Position numbers and translations under genes: made by a program
DNA from: Diphasiastrum complanatum
Taxonomy: Eukaryota > Streptophyta > Lycopodiopsida > Lycopodiales > Lycopodiaceae
Length of the DNA stretch: 64,000 nt
Assembly: GCA_029204225.1 (NCBI GenBank)
Contig: CM055113.1
Location: forward strand, 26,835,462-26,899,461
Reading direction: 5' to 3'
Notes under the pieces: generated by a model
Databases searched by the model: none
Seen by the model: the letters and a program-made list of their open reading frames with translations, nothing else
Told to the model about the DNA's origin: nothing
Shown: positions 20,558 through 33,451 of the stretch, one piece after another
Layout: each line of letters begins with the position of its first letter
Numbering within the stretch: position 1 is the stretch's first letter

Positions 20558-21547
20558 TGGCAGGGTGATGCAGTTATGCATAATTCGGTGAAGCTATGGG
20601 ATAATGTCTTTCACCAGGAGAAATAGCACTCAGAGCATCTCAGGAGAGAGACTCTATACGGGGTATCGGCAGTCTGGATGGCAGGAGACATCAAAGTTCC
20701 TTCAATTGGAGCTTCGAGGAAAATCAGAACGATCATCGTAGGTGGATTCCGGGGAGAATTCACGGAGAAATTGCTCAAAATGGTGTATTGCTTCGGAAAG
20801 TGGCTATGACGTAAATTTGGCCGGATTTCTTTGAGTATTCCATCAATTGGATAGCGAAGCGGATCAGAACGGGCTGCAGGGTAGCGACAACTCAAGGTTG
20901 AGAGGATTTGGCAATCCATTTACAATGGAGTGAGAAAGAAGCAGTTCGGGGAACTAGCTATGGTGGCCTGTTTTTTGGAAAAACATGAAGTCATGGATCT
21001 TTCTCCATTCTTAATAGATTGGACACTGTAAAGTGCTACCCAGCTTCGTTCTACTAAGGCCAAGTTAATCCTAAGAGGATGTGGTCAGCCAAGAAGCACA
21101 GAAGGAGCAATTCCCATTTCTTAGAAGCTCTGAAAGCTTGCTCAACCAGGGTTTACAGATCAGAAAGTGTGGATCTTTCTCAATAGAAAGTTGTTTTTGG
21201 ATCTATAAGAAGCCACAGTAGAGCACCCTAGTGCTGCCAAGGAGTGGCTAAGAGGCCATGGTTAGCCATTGAGCTACGGTGGAGAAATTGTCTCTCTTTG
21301 AAACTAAGAAAAGAGAGGCTTGTTAGGGTTTGCAGGGCAAAAAGTCTTGTTTTCTCTCAATTGAAAAGAGATTTTGGTTCTGTAAAATCGTGATGATGGG
21401 TGCGCTGATAAGGCGTAACAGATTCTAGAGGGCCGTTGGTAGCCGTGGAGCAGGGAGAGATTATTTGTATGGGGAGCAGGACGGTCATCTCCATAGCTTG
21501 CAAAGAGAGAGAATGGAAGGAGGAGCTCGTGGAGCTCGCGCGCTGCC
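20558..21547 (+). mobile_element. leader/internal region of short copia-type element
   Basis: About 1 kb between an LTR with primer site and a truncated LTR copy. No gag, pol or RNase H domain is seen. The first 200 bases are clearly homologous to the reverse complement of about 56250-56545 (shared CATCTCAGGAGAG, TATCGGCAGTC, ATTGGAGCTTCG, AACGATC), which also sits directly behind a primer site. In one frame both copies read ASQER, then IGS-x-x-GRRH, SSF-x-WSF with conservative exchanges, so a short coding region is possible. Likely a non-autonomous element of a two-member (at least) family. Confidence 0.5.
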
Positions 21548-21765
21548 AAATTAGCCTGTATAGTGATTTTGGTTTCGCAATGCTATACTAGAGGGCATGT
21601 CTAGGGTTTGTCAGTTATCTAGGCCATATTGGGCCTTGTTCTAGTTTGGCAGGTGGTAGGCCAATTTTAGGACACCTATCATTTCATGCAGTAAGGGATT
21701 TCCTATATGTACAATGTTCTTTGTAATACACATAACTTCTGCTGTGCTATCTATGAGAGCTTGTG
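21548..21765 (+). repeat. truncated LTR copy
   Basis: 218 bases match 20284-20501 at about 94 percent. Both the first ~275 and last ~42 bases of the LTR are missing. Confidence 0.85.
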
Positions 21766-22489
21766 AGGGGTGATCAAGTCTCAAAAGTTGGTCAAGTTTG
21801 TTTGGTACTGGTTCCTACATTATAGGACCAAATTCCTAGATTTATGGAGTAGGTTGATCAATCTAGCCACCTACATGGCAAGACTGAAGGATGAGACTAG
21901 AATGGCAAATTATTACAAGAAAGGTCAATCAACTTCCTTATTAGATGCTGGATTTTCACCTAACGGCAAGATGGGAAAGAGGCTTGCTTTGTATTACCGT
22001 CTCTCCATAGCAATGCCTTAGATTATTTTGAGAGCTTATTTTGAGGCAAACTCAACCTTGTACACTATGTACATTGATTTCCTTTGGATCTGAGCAAGAA
22101 CTAAGTGTTCTTAACATCATTTGTTGTCTCCTGGCCGTACTGAGTACTGTTTCACACATGTGTATGGTGTACATCACTTTTGGTTAATGATTTTGGGTTG
22201 CTCTTGCTTGATGCATGTAGAATTGTGAATCTAGATCTCATATTTGTGTGTCTAGTTTGCATTGGTTTTATGACCAATCAAGCACTCACTCTTGTGAGTC
22301 ATTAATAGACTCAAGTAAGGTCCACTGTACTTTGAAACCTTTTTTATTCACTAACTTGACTATTTGGCCTTGTGACATTTAATTTTTGCAAAAAGGCCTA
22401 AAGTCCTTTAATTAATCAAATAACTATGTGATCATCGGGTTGGACTTACACACACTGCAGGGTGCCAAATCCCTCTCACTTATTAACTA
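21766..22489. other. no recognised gene
   Basis: A plus frame at 21770-22021 (83 codons) is open and moderately protein-like (KDETRMANYYKKGQ; LLDAGFSPNGKMGK) but unassigned. The remainder is AT-rich, with a TTCACACATGTG motif near 22152. Confidence 0.35.
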
Positions 22490-23128
22490 GCGTTAGTGTT
22501 GCCTTGGGATCCACAAACCTTCCAACAAATATATCAAGATACTCCTTGGGATATTTATTCGCCAAGAAGTGTATCACCTGAGTTGAAGGTACCAAAGTGC
22601 TACGAGATCATCATGAAGGATACACGAATGAATCAACCAAGATCAAGCTCGCAAGGCGAGATGAGAAGATCAACAAGAGAGAGGAAAGCACCAAAAATTA
22701 TGATCTTATGAGTGACATCATGGAGTGTCAAAAGCCAACAACCTTTGAGGAAGTGTAGGAAAGAGTGGCAAGGGGCTATGGAGGACGAGATGAACTTGAT
22801 CCAAAGACATGGTACATGAGACTTAGTTGATTTTACACTTGGAAAGAATCCCATTATATGGAACAAAATTTCATGCGAATGGATTGATTGCAAAACACAA
22901 GGCATAGTTGGTGGTCAAAGGCTCGAAGCAAAACAAAGGTATTGACAATGAAGAGACATTTTCTCCTGTAGGTAAGTGGACTAGTTTATGCTTGGTGATC
23001 GCATTAGCTTCATTTTTAGGATGAAAAATTCATCAATTGGACGTGAAATCAGCACTTTTGAATGTTGACTTGGAACCACAAGATTATGTAGTCAAAGGCC
23101 AATAAGACAAAGTATGCAAGTTGCATAA
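22490..23128 (+). pseudogene. copia integrase end and RT start (left half of split element)
   Basis: Degenerate Ty1/copia sequence: a QPRSSSQGEMRRSTRERKAP segment typical of the integrase-RT linker (22620-22695), then RT N-terminal blocks in shifting frames, and near 23085-23128 DYVVKGQ and KVCKLH. The coding line breaks at 23128 and resumes at 27103 with KALYGLKQAP, so the element at 23129-27102 inserted exactly here. Many stops; dead. Confidence 0.85.
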
Positions 23129-23799
23129 TGTTGAATTCACACATGTGGATTGTCCACAACATGTGCTTGTGATCTCCTAGATGCACAAAGATCAAGACTA
23201 GATTGAGATTCAAGATCAATCTTAGATCCTATGGCAAAAACACACTACTACATGCATTCAATCACTTCCAACTCTCACTCACACGTGTGGGAAGTGTTCC
23301 AAAAGTATTCTAAGTAAAAACAAGCTGCTCTCCTTGAGTAGAGAGAGAAAAACCATCATGAGCTCTCGGGTAGAGAGAGAAAGCTAGAAATTCAATGACA
23401 CTCAAAATCCACTCAATCTCAAAATCAAGTAGATCCAAAATGAGGAGTACAATGATACTAGTAGATCCATGAGCTGCCACTATGCTTACTATGATTGGAC
23501 CACACTTTGTCACCTCTTAATCTTATTGGGCCATTGATCCATGCACCTCTTACTCTATTTTCGCTCAATAGTGGCATTACAAGTGGAAGTGGATAATTTG
23601 CCATCTATGCCAAATTTGACCCTATCAACATTCTACACCTAAATGCTTGACTATGAAATTCTATGAGACCCCCCTATATCAAACATTTTGATTTACTTTA
23701 CAATTCTCCACACGTGGGAACATCCTCCACACATGTGAGATTCACTCACAAACTTCTATCATAGAAAATACCTAGCTAGATTTTTGCCAATTTCTCACA
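23129..23799 (-). repeat. nested element 3' LTR (147-bp deletion)
   Basis: 671 bp. Compared with the 826-bp partner it lacks about 147 bases corresponding to 26708-26854; the deletion ends share CCTC, consistent with short-homology deletion. It holds CACACGTGTG at 23279-23288. Confidence 0.85.
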
Positions 23800-23922
23800 C
23801 TCCTCAAAAAATAGCTTGGAAAGGTACTAGATCACCTGTGAAGTTTGTAAATCTTTTTGAGTGGATCCTTTGGTATGCATAAGAAGTGAAAATCGGCCAA
23901 GGGATCCATCATAGCAGCACCC

Positions 23923-25923
23923 TCACCATATCCATGATAAGATCTCTTTGGTAGAGATCTCTTGCCAATGCCTTTGAAGAGTGCTCCACCAATATGCCAC
24001 TATGATCATGGGCTTCCTCCATGCTTGATGATGATCTTTGCTTTGAAAGTTCCACTTGCATGATGGATGCACCATAAATAGAGAAATCTGAGGCTTCCAA
24101 GCCTCATAAGGATCATGGAGATCAAGATCATAAGATGTGAAACAATGATGATTATCAAGATTATGCTTTCTAGCTTGACTAGTCCACATACAATGAACTA
24201 TATCCATGATGGATCTAATCTTGATATCAAAGACTATCTTGATCTTTTTTAGGCTAGTTACTCTCTCAAGGATGTAAGTGTCCACTTTGGATGCTTCACT
24301 TAATCTCAAGAGGAGTTTACAATTTGCCTCAAAACATGTGAAAACATGATTTTCAAAAAAGTGAGTACCAAGCTCAATCTTGTTCTTACTAGAACCAAGA
24401 GCATACTTTTGACAATACAATATCTTGCTTTCAAAAAGTATTGGAAACACATCTAAGTCAATAATGACAAGAAACATGTCCATACCATAAGCATCATACA
24501 AAACTAGTATAGCTTTTCTTGAACTTTGAGATCCAAAAAATTCAATGAAGCAAGATAGCATTTCAAGCAAAGGAAGAGAAGCATATATGAATGTGTTGTA
24601 GTAGATACAACATGAAAGATGCCCCTCTTTGCCATGTAAGGTGAGCCATAAAGACTCAGCCATGCATCTTGAAGATCTTCTTGAAATCATATGAAGAAGA
24701 AACTCCTCCTTACACATTGGCCCCATCATAACTTGAATAGCTTCAAAAAAGATAACTTGTGATGCTTCTTGAGAAGCCTTGATCTCGGCCACTTCCAAGA
24801 TTGAATATTCATGCAATGTGACATCTCTATTCACAATCACTTTTGAAATAGAGAGTGTAAAGACACTAAAGGCCTCCTTGATGGATGAGTATCCAATCAT
24901 GATCCATGAGCTTGGATCATCCTTCCTTCTTGTTTCCAAGGGAATATGTGCAAAGCAAGCACTACCAAGTTCACTAAGGTGATCAACCTTAGGCTTCATC
25001 TTGAATAAAACTTCATATGGTGCTATTCCTTCAAGAGCTCCAATACTCCTCAAAGCTTTGATCTTCAATGAGAATTTCTTCTCAACATATGCTTTTAATA
25101 ATAAGGAATAATCATACACCATAATACTTGAAGAGAGAAGATATGTGCATCTTGTGTGATCATCCTCCTTTGAAATATTGGACATATAAGAAACATCAAG
25201 AGAGTTTAAACTCTCACTTGGATCCAATTTGTAGATGCCTTCAAATCTTGATCCATATGCAAGGATCTCACCATCCTTCTTGATCACACAATTGTCAATA
25301 TTGAAATTGACATCAAAGCCACTATCAAGAAGTTGGCCAACACTTAAGATGTTCTTTGTGAGCTTTGGGACAAAAAGAACATTGTTGAGAAAGAGATCTT
25401 TAGAAGATGCAAGCTTCAAGGGAATAATCCCTACTCCTTCAATACTACACTCATGCTTACTTGCAAAGTATATGGTCTTCTTGACTCCATCATAAGGCAA
25501 AATAGATGAAAAAAAGTGCTTGGAGCCACACATATGTGAAGATGCTCCACTATCAATATACCATGAGTCATCCTTGTTGAAGGTGGAAGAGGAGAAGCTT
25601 GATGCCATAAGAGAGCCTTCTCCATCACTTGCAATATAGTCTTCTTTCTCATTGGTGATGTTGGCTTGATTGAGTTGATTCTTCTTCTTGAAGCAATTGG
25701 TGGCATAATGGCCTTTCTTGAAACAATAAATGCACTTGATCTTCTTCTTCTTGAGATTTGAAGTAGAAGCATGAGAGTTATCCTCCTCCTCCTCTTCATC
25801 TTGGTCTTTAGCTTTGTCATTAGAGAAGTGATGGTGTTGCTTCTTACTCCTCACATATAGATGAGATTGGTAAGCATTCAATTGTGATTTTGGATCAAAC
25901 AAGCAATCTCTTGACCAAACCAA
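23923..25923 (-). CDS. 666-codon mosaic gag-protease-integrase ORF
   Basis: One uninterrupted frame whose blocks are copia-like but not continuous. It begins in the gag tail (basic linker, CCHC knuckle CIYCFKKGHYATNC at about residues 62-75). Then come retropepsin with WYIDSGASSHM (about 121-131) and NILSVGQLLDSGF, a jump into integrase at DDHTR and KKFSLKIKALRS, and a second jump past the catalytic core to PYEVLFKMKP and HIPLETR. From about residue 390 the remaining ~275 residues match nothing recognised. Gag start, the integrase catalytic triad, RT and RNase H are absent, so it cannot be autonomous, yet the deletions preserve the frame. The far C-terminal part could be out-of-frame or acquired sequence. 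Confidence 0.7.
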   Translation of the reverse strand: MVWSRDCLFDPKSQLNAYQSHLYVRSKKQHHHFSNDKAKDQDEEEEEDNSHASTSNLKKKKIKCIYCFKKGHYATNCFKKKNQLNQANITNEKEDYIASDGEGSLMASSFSSSTFNKDDSWYIDSGASSHMCGSKHFFSSILPYDGVKKTIYFASKHECSIEGVGIIPLKLASSKDLFLNNVLFVPKLTKNILSVGQLLDSGFDVNFNIDNCVIKKDGEILAYGSRFEGIYKLDPSESLNSLDVSYMSNISKEDDHTRCTYLLSSSIMVYDYSLLLKAYVEKKFSLKIKALRSIGALEGIAPYEVLFKMKPKVDHLSELGSACFAHIPLETRRKDDPSSWIMIGYSSIKEAFSVFTLSISKVIVNRDVTLHEYSILEVAEIKASQEASQVIFFEAIQVMMGPMCKEEFLLHMISRRSSRCMAESLWLTLHGKEGHLSCCIYYNTFIYASLPLLEMLSCFIEFFGSQSSRKAILVLYDAYGMDMFLVIIDLDVFPILFESKILYCQKYALGSSKNKIELGTHFFENHVFTCFEANCKLLLRLSEASKVDTYILERVTSLKKIKIVFDIKIRSIMDIVHCMWTSQARKHNLDNHHCFTSYDLDLHDPYEAWKPQISLFMVHPSCKWNFQSKDHHQAWRKPMIIVAYWWSTLQRHWQEISTKEILSWIW

Positions 25924-26276
25924 ATGTGTCCACCCAGGTCTAGGTGCCCTACCTAACCCTCTTCAAAAGCTTATAACTTTTGATTGGCTCAACCAAATGG
26001 AATGAAATTGATTGCATCAAAACAAGCTATCTAGCAAGATTTTTGGATCAACCATGAAAGAGAAGTCCCAAACTGAAATTGGATGTTATGTTTGAGCACA
26101 TGATTTCGTACAGTACCAGGTCAAACCCAATCAATGCCCTATTGATCTCTTTTGATCCAAAATTGGACAAGATAGCTAGGAAAATGGATCTTGACAATTT
26201 CTAGCTCAAGATTGATGAATAGTTTTCACTTAAATGGATCAAAATGCATGGTAACATTAGGTAGTCTCTGATACCA

Positions 26277-27102
26277 TGTTGAATTTCACACGTGTGGACT
26301 GTCCACAACATGTACTTGTGATCTCCTAAGGTGTGTAGATGCACCAAGATCAAGACTAGATTGAGATTCAAGATCAATCTTAGATCCTATGGCAAAAACA
26401 CACTACTACATGCATTCAATCACTTCCAACTCTCACTCACACGTGTGGGAAGTTTTCCATAAGTATTCTAAGTAAAAACAAGCTGCTCTCCTCGGGTAGA
26501 GAGAGAAAAACCATCATGAGCTCTCGGGTAGAGGGAGAAAGCTAGAAATTCAATGACACTCAAAATCCACTCAATCTCAAAATCAATTAGATCCAAAATG
26601 AGGAGTACAATGATACTAGTAGATCCACGAGCTACCACTATGCTTACTATGATTGGACCACACTTTGTCACCTCTTAATCTTATTGGGCCATTGATCCAT
26701 GCACCTCCTAATTCTATTGGACTATATTCAAGCACACCTCAAATTCCTATTGGACCACACATGGTTCCACCTCTAAATCCTATTGGACCTCTTAAACTTC
26801 ATCAAACAAAAGCATTACACTTGTCTACACTCTAATTGGCACGGGTTTAGCCTCTTACTCTATTTTGGCTCAATAGTGACATTACAAGTGGAAGTGGATA
26901 ATTTGCCATCTTAGCCAAATTTGACGCTATCAACATTCTACACCTAAATGCTTGACTATGAAATTCTATGAGACCCCTATATCAAACATTTTGATTTACT
27001 TTACAATTCTCCACACGTGGGAACATCCTCCACACATGTGAGATTCACTCACAAACTTCTATAATAGAAAATACCAAACTAGATTTTTGCCAATTTCTCA
27101 CA
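26277..27102 (-). repeat. nested element 5' LTR
   Basis: 826 bp, TG...CA in plus orientation, next to the primer site at 26266-26276. It carries CACACGTGTG at 26287-26296 and 26438-26447. Confidence 0.88.
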
Positions 27103-27960
27103 CAGAAAGCGTTATATGGCCTAAAACAAGCACCGTGCGTGTGGTATGGTTGCATAGTAGCTACTATCTCTTTAATAGCTTTGTGAGGACGAATTATGAT
27201 CCTTACCATTATGTGCTTACTAGTGATGACAATGTTTCTTTGGCAGAGTCGTACGTAGATGACATCATCATCACAAGAAATAATGATGACTTGATAAAGT
27301 CTATGAAGGTTAGTTTATGTAAGCATTTTGAGATGACAGACTTGGATCTAGGCATATAAGTGTGGCAAAATGTAAACATTATTATACGCTCATGAAGTTC
27401 AAGAAAGATTTCATATGTTTGATTGCAAGCCCTTGACTTTGCCTAGTGAGATTAGTAAGAAACTAACATGTCTTGATGAGAGTGGTCCAATTGATAGTAC
27501 ATTGTATCAACAACTTGTTAGTAGTCTTATAGTATCTCACTACCAACAACTTGTTAGTAGTCTTATAGTATCTCACGACCATTAGACTAGATATCAATTA
27601 TGCTATGACCTTGGTGAGTTAGTTTACAACAACTCGTATTATGGGACATTGGAAAGCAACCAAGTGTATGTGAAAGACACACTTGATATTGGCCTTGGTC
27701 AAGACAGTTTGATATATTGAAGATTTTCAGGTTATGGGATGCTGACTGGATGCTAGCGTGATTGAACTAATCAATGTTACTCTTTTGTCAATTTTAGCTA
27801 GCCATAATGCACAACTTCTGTATTACAGAATTCTAGCCAAGAAAATGACTATATAACTTGCATCCAAAAATAATTTCTATGGCAATCAATTATCTAGAAA
27901 AAAATTTATAGCTCTAAAATTCTTTCTTCACAAATTCTAAAAAAAAAATTTCCTATGATA
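27103..27960 (+). pseudogene. copia RT/RNase H, right half of split element
   Basis: Resumes the host copia at KALYGLKQAP (27105-27135), then the catalytic YVDDIIIT box (about 27252-27276) and EMTDLDLG. Past a stop at about 27358 the RNase H tether (LTTIRLDINYAMT, GHWKATK) appears in shifting frames. A 36-bp tandem duplication (27506-27576, CAACAACTTGTTAGTAG...) disrupts it further. No 3' LTR was identified. Confidence 0.85.
27506..27576. repeat. 36-bp tandem duplication
   Basis: Two copies of CAACAACTTGTTAGTAGTC... ending in ATCTCAC, offset by 36. Confidence 0.85.
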
Positions 27961-30100
<2,140 letters not shown>

Positions 30101-30320
30101 TTGGAAAGGATCTTATGCCTCGTAGTTCTGAACAAGAAAGACGTGCGTTTTTGTAGCTCAGAAGATTCGAGTTCTCGACTTCAGTACACTTCGGATTGTT
30201 GTCCAGTAGTGTCTAACGCCTGATTGTCGTACATCTTATTCCTGTCGTGAGTTATTGCAGATCTCGAGAAATCTAGTTTCTGTGAAGATCTTTGTTGGTT
30301 TCTGTTGTTTGTCAGTGACG

Positions 30321-30609
30321 ATGGTGGATTTATCAGAAAATGAAGACAGATCGCGAGAAAATCAGCAGGTGAGCCTGTTGAAGCTGACGCAATGTACTTC
30401 AGAGGCCTACAACATGTTCTTTGCAACGGTGTTCCTCCTTTTCTTCGTGGGCGCGGGGGTAACATTTGCTTCATTAACTGAAACCTCTATCTTATCGTGA
30501 TTTGTGCGATCTTTCTCAGCCGGAGACAAGAAATGACGAAGATAATAATATGATGCAATCCAGCTTGCAGAACGTTGAATCTACTATGACGGCGGCGAAC
30601 GATCAATAA
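30321..30609 (+). CDS. candidate micro-gene, optional intron encodes a membrane segment
   Basis: ATG at 30321 in good context (GACGATGG). Exon 1 (30321-30368) gives 16 residues (MVDLSENEDRSRENQQ) ending at CAG|GTGAGC. The acceptor TTTCTCAG at 30512-30519 opens a second exon 30520-30609 of 29 acidic residues (starts PETRNDEDNNMMQ, ends TAA). Splicing would give a 45-residue acidic peptide. Without splicing the same ATG reads 59 residues to the TGA at 30498-30500, with a hydrophobic segment (about residues 32-52, MFFATVFLLFFVGAGVTFA) that looks like one membrane helix. The 151-base intron is not a multiple of three, so the two products differ. No family is recognised; chance is possible for so short a gene. 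Confidence 0.4.
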
Positions 30610-31110
30610 CAAGATGTCACAGCTATGAACTGACGTAACAAGATGTCCCGGCGATGAACTGACATCGCGTTTATGGCAGAAAGACCAAATCCTTTTTTCT
30701 TCTTGTAATGAAGAGTATCTACTATCAGATGTCTGATGGATGTACAAAACTTCCAGATATAATGATATTTTAAACTGCTATATGTACTATAAATGGACTA
30801 TCTGAAGACAATGTACTTGAGTTTTAGTTTCTAGTAATTGGTCCATATTACTCTTTCTAGCTATGTTAAACTTTAAAGTGGGTGCGTCTCATGTAAATAT
30901 GGAGAGATAGACTTGATTTCTTCTATTTTTCTTTTGGCCCTCCATCATAGATGATAGGGGTATTACAATCAATCCCTCAAAAGCTGACTTGGCGTCTTAG
31001 AAAAATGTAAAATGTACTATGCTTTTTTAGTACTAAAAAAATAGTTTTTGGATGAAATATTCTTTTAAAAAAAATTAACTAATTTTTTTTAAATTAATTA
31101 ATTAATTAAT

Positions 31111-31114
<4 letters not shown>
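30610..31114. other. no gene; AT-rich, AATT repeat
   Basis: Possible 3' untranslated region of the micro-gene, then AT-rich sequence ending in an (AATT)n run at about 31091-31112. Confidence 0.35.

Positions 31115-31156
<42 letters not shown>
31115..31156. repeat. (TC)n microsatellite, ~21 units
   Basis: Pure TC run next to (AATT)n. Confidence 0.97.
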
Positions 31157-31158
<2 letters not shown>

Positions 31159-31349
31159 GTCGACTACGTTCTCCATTGAAAAGAGGGACATGTTTGTGGG
31201 TTAAATCAAACCTATATAACACAGGTGGCTCAGTAATCTGCGTTTTTCATTGCAGATTTAGTCTTGTTTCTACCAAGACTTCATCTCAGCAGCCAACAAT
31301 ATTACGTTATTGTTGTTTCTACCAATGATATCACTACTACACTTCTACT

Positions 31350-31740
31350 TCTAGTTCTTCTTTGATTGACAAGCTCAATGGAGAAAACTACCATCTCTGG
31401 AAGTTTAAGATGAAGGTCATTCTACTAGCCAAGGAACTATGGGACATAGTTGATAGTACCGAAATCAAGCCAGAGGCTGATGCAGCTAGCATCACCAAAT
31501 GGAGGCAATGAAATGGCAAGGCTTTTGTCTTAATCACTCTAAATATCAGAGCCTCCCAAACCAATCACTTCCGATCCGCACAAACAGCCAAGGATGTTTG
31601 GGACATCCTAGCTACACTCTATGACATCAGAGATGTCACTTCTAAATTCCATTTGAGGAAGAAATTTTTCACTTTGAGAATGTCTGATGCAGACACTATT
31701 TCCAGCCATCTCAATACATTAAAAAAGAGCTGAAACTTTC
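31350..31740 (+). pseudogene. copia gag (UBN2 region) fragment
   Basis: Reads a copia gag start: LIDKLNGENYHLWKFKMKV, LLAKELWDIVD, then WGGQ-type block with a stop (TGA at about 31509), NGKAFVLI, AKDVWDILATLYDI and KKFFTLRMSDADTI. A stop at about 31730 and loss of similarity end it. There is no zinc knuckle or pol. It resembles the minus-strand fragment at 36385-36690 in the same domain. Confidence 0.85.
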
Positions 31741-32137
31741 TAGCTGCACCTTTCAATAATTTTCAATACTTTTCAGCACTTGAGATGGGTAATTTTAGAT
31801 AAACATATCTATTTCTACATAACTCCAAATTGAAAAAAATTTGAGAGACATTTTTCTACACAAATTGAAAGAATATTGTTAAAATCCTACTATTATACAC
31901 TCATGTATGATATTTCTAGTTTTGGTGATTTTTATCAACACTTAAAAGGGTAACTTTGAATGCATGTATCTATATCTATAGATGTCCAAATTCAATTTGT
32001 TTTAATAGACATGTTTCTATAATCATACAAGATTTTTAAGAATAGTCAGGATACAAATTGAATGTGAAATTCACAACAATGTAGTCCCATATATGAAAAT
32101 ATCAAAGTTGCATCAGTACCCCCACATGTTTGACAAA

Positions 32138-33451
32138 TCATATCAAGTTGCTGATAATGAAAAATATAGCTTCCTTGATGGATTCTCCGGCTAACCACGT
32201 ATATATCAGAGAAGAGGACCAGTCCAAAACAACTAACACAATTGATTGGGGTACTTATGCCTATCAGAAGATGCCGTTCGGACTTTGTAACGCGCCAGCC
32301 ACATTCAAGAAAATGATGACTGTCATTTTTCAAGAATATCTACGCGTATTCCTAGAAATCTTTATGGATGACTTCTGTGTTTATAGCTCAGAAGCCACTC
32401 ATCTTTCGAAGTTGTGGAAGACATTGCAGAGGTGCAGAGAGACTTCACTGTGTCTACATTATGAGAAGTGTTATTTTGGTATGCCAAAAGGAATACTACT
32501 CGGACACAAAATATCAAAAAGAGGAATTGAAGTCAATAAAGATAAATATGTGAGAACTCAAAGGATTTCTGAATCACGTTGGTTATTATAGAAGGTTCAT
32601 TCAAGACCATGCATCTATTGCTGCACCACTGACACATTTGTTAAAGAAAGACATTTACTACGAATGGTCTGCTGATTGTCAATCATTTGAGTTACTGAAG
32701 CAAAAACTCTTGGATGCCCCAATTTTGAGACGACATGATTGGGTAAGGACATTTTATGTTTATGTGTATGTTTTGTCATTCGCAATTGGATTACCCTAAG
32801 TCAGAAAAACGATGAAAAATGGGACTATCTTGTCTACTATGCTGTAAGCATCTCAGAAAAGAACTATTCGGTGACGGAAAGTGAAGGACTTGGAATGATT
32901 TTTTCAGTGAAGAAGTTTCGACATTATTTGCTGGGATATGCCTTTATCTTCCATGTTGACCACTAAAACATCTGGTAAATAAACTAGATCTTTTAAGCTG
33001 AATAATTAGATGGGTGCTCTTGTGCAGGAATTTGATTATCAAGTGGAGGTACGCCAAGGGAAGTATCACACTAACGTATACTATTTATCTCACTTAAATT
33101 TAGGATCCGTTACTGAGAATTTAAGTGATGAATTTTCTGACGAGAATATTATGTTTTTATCTACCAAAAATTCGTTATATCTGAACATAATAGAGTACCT
33201 TCAAAATCAAAATTATCCTCTTCTTTTTGATCTTGAACAAAAGACGGTCTCCCAGCACAAGGTTGCACTGTATACAATAAGAAATAACGTAATTCATAAA
33301 ATGGGACCTGATGAAGAGCTTCGCAGATGTCTTGAATTGATTGATATTCAGAAGGCTATCCGAGCCTTGCATTCAGAAGATGCAAGTGGACACTTTGCAG
33401 TAGTGAATAGTGTAAAGAAGATCTTAAATGCTAAGTACTGGTGGCCAATGA
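32138..33451 (+). pseudogene. Ty3/gypsy RT, RNase H and integrase finger (Athila/Tat type)
   Basis: RT palm from about 32160 (YSFLDGFSG; YAYQKMPFGLCNAPATF; catalytic FMDDFCVYS near 32360-32385), connection and RNase H (GYYRRFIQDHASI; YAVSISEKNYSVTESEGLG; KKFRHYLLGY; FHVDH), and the integrase N-terminal finger (LHSEDASGHFA, YWWPMMC). An FMDDF box and this RNase H are usual for the non-chromodomain plant gypsy branch. Frame changes near 32560, 32760 and 32965 break it. The sequence is cut at 33451 by the LTR of a minus-strand copia, so the rest of the integrase is missing. Confidence 0.88.

Larger units (their letters stand above)
23129..27102 (-). mobile_element. nested copia-derived element in RT of another copia
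   Basis: LTRs on the minus strand: 5' LTR 26277-27102 and 3' LTR 23129-23799, both TG...CA. Primer site CTCTGATACCA at 26266-26276 and polypurine tract (reverse complement ATTTTTTGAGGAG) at 23800-23812. The flanking five bases are CATAA on the left and CAGAA on the right, a target duplication with one later substitution; removing the element restores the RT frame of the host copia. The 3.97-kb element keeps only parts of gag, protease and integrase. Confidence 0.9.

Noticed and set aside
32046-32333. 95-codon minus ORF
   Set aside because: It overlaps the gypsy RT palm, which has clear motifs on the plus strand.
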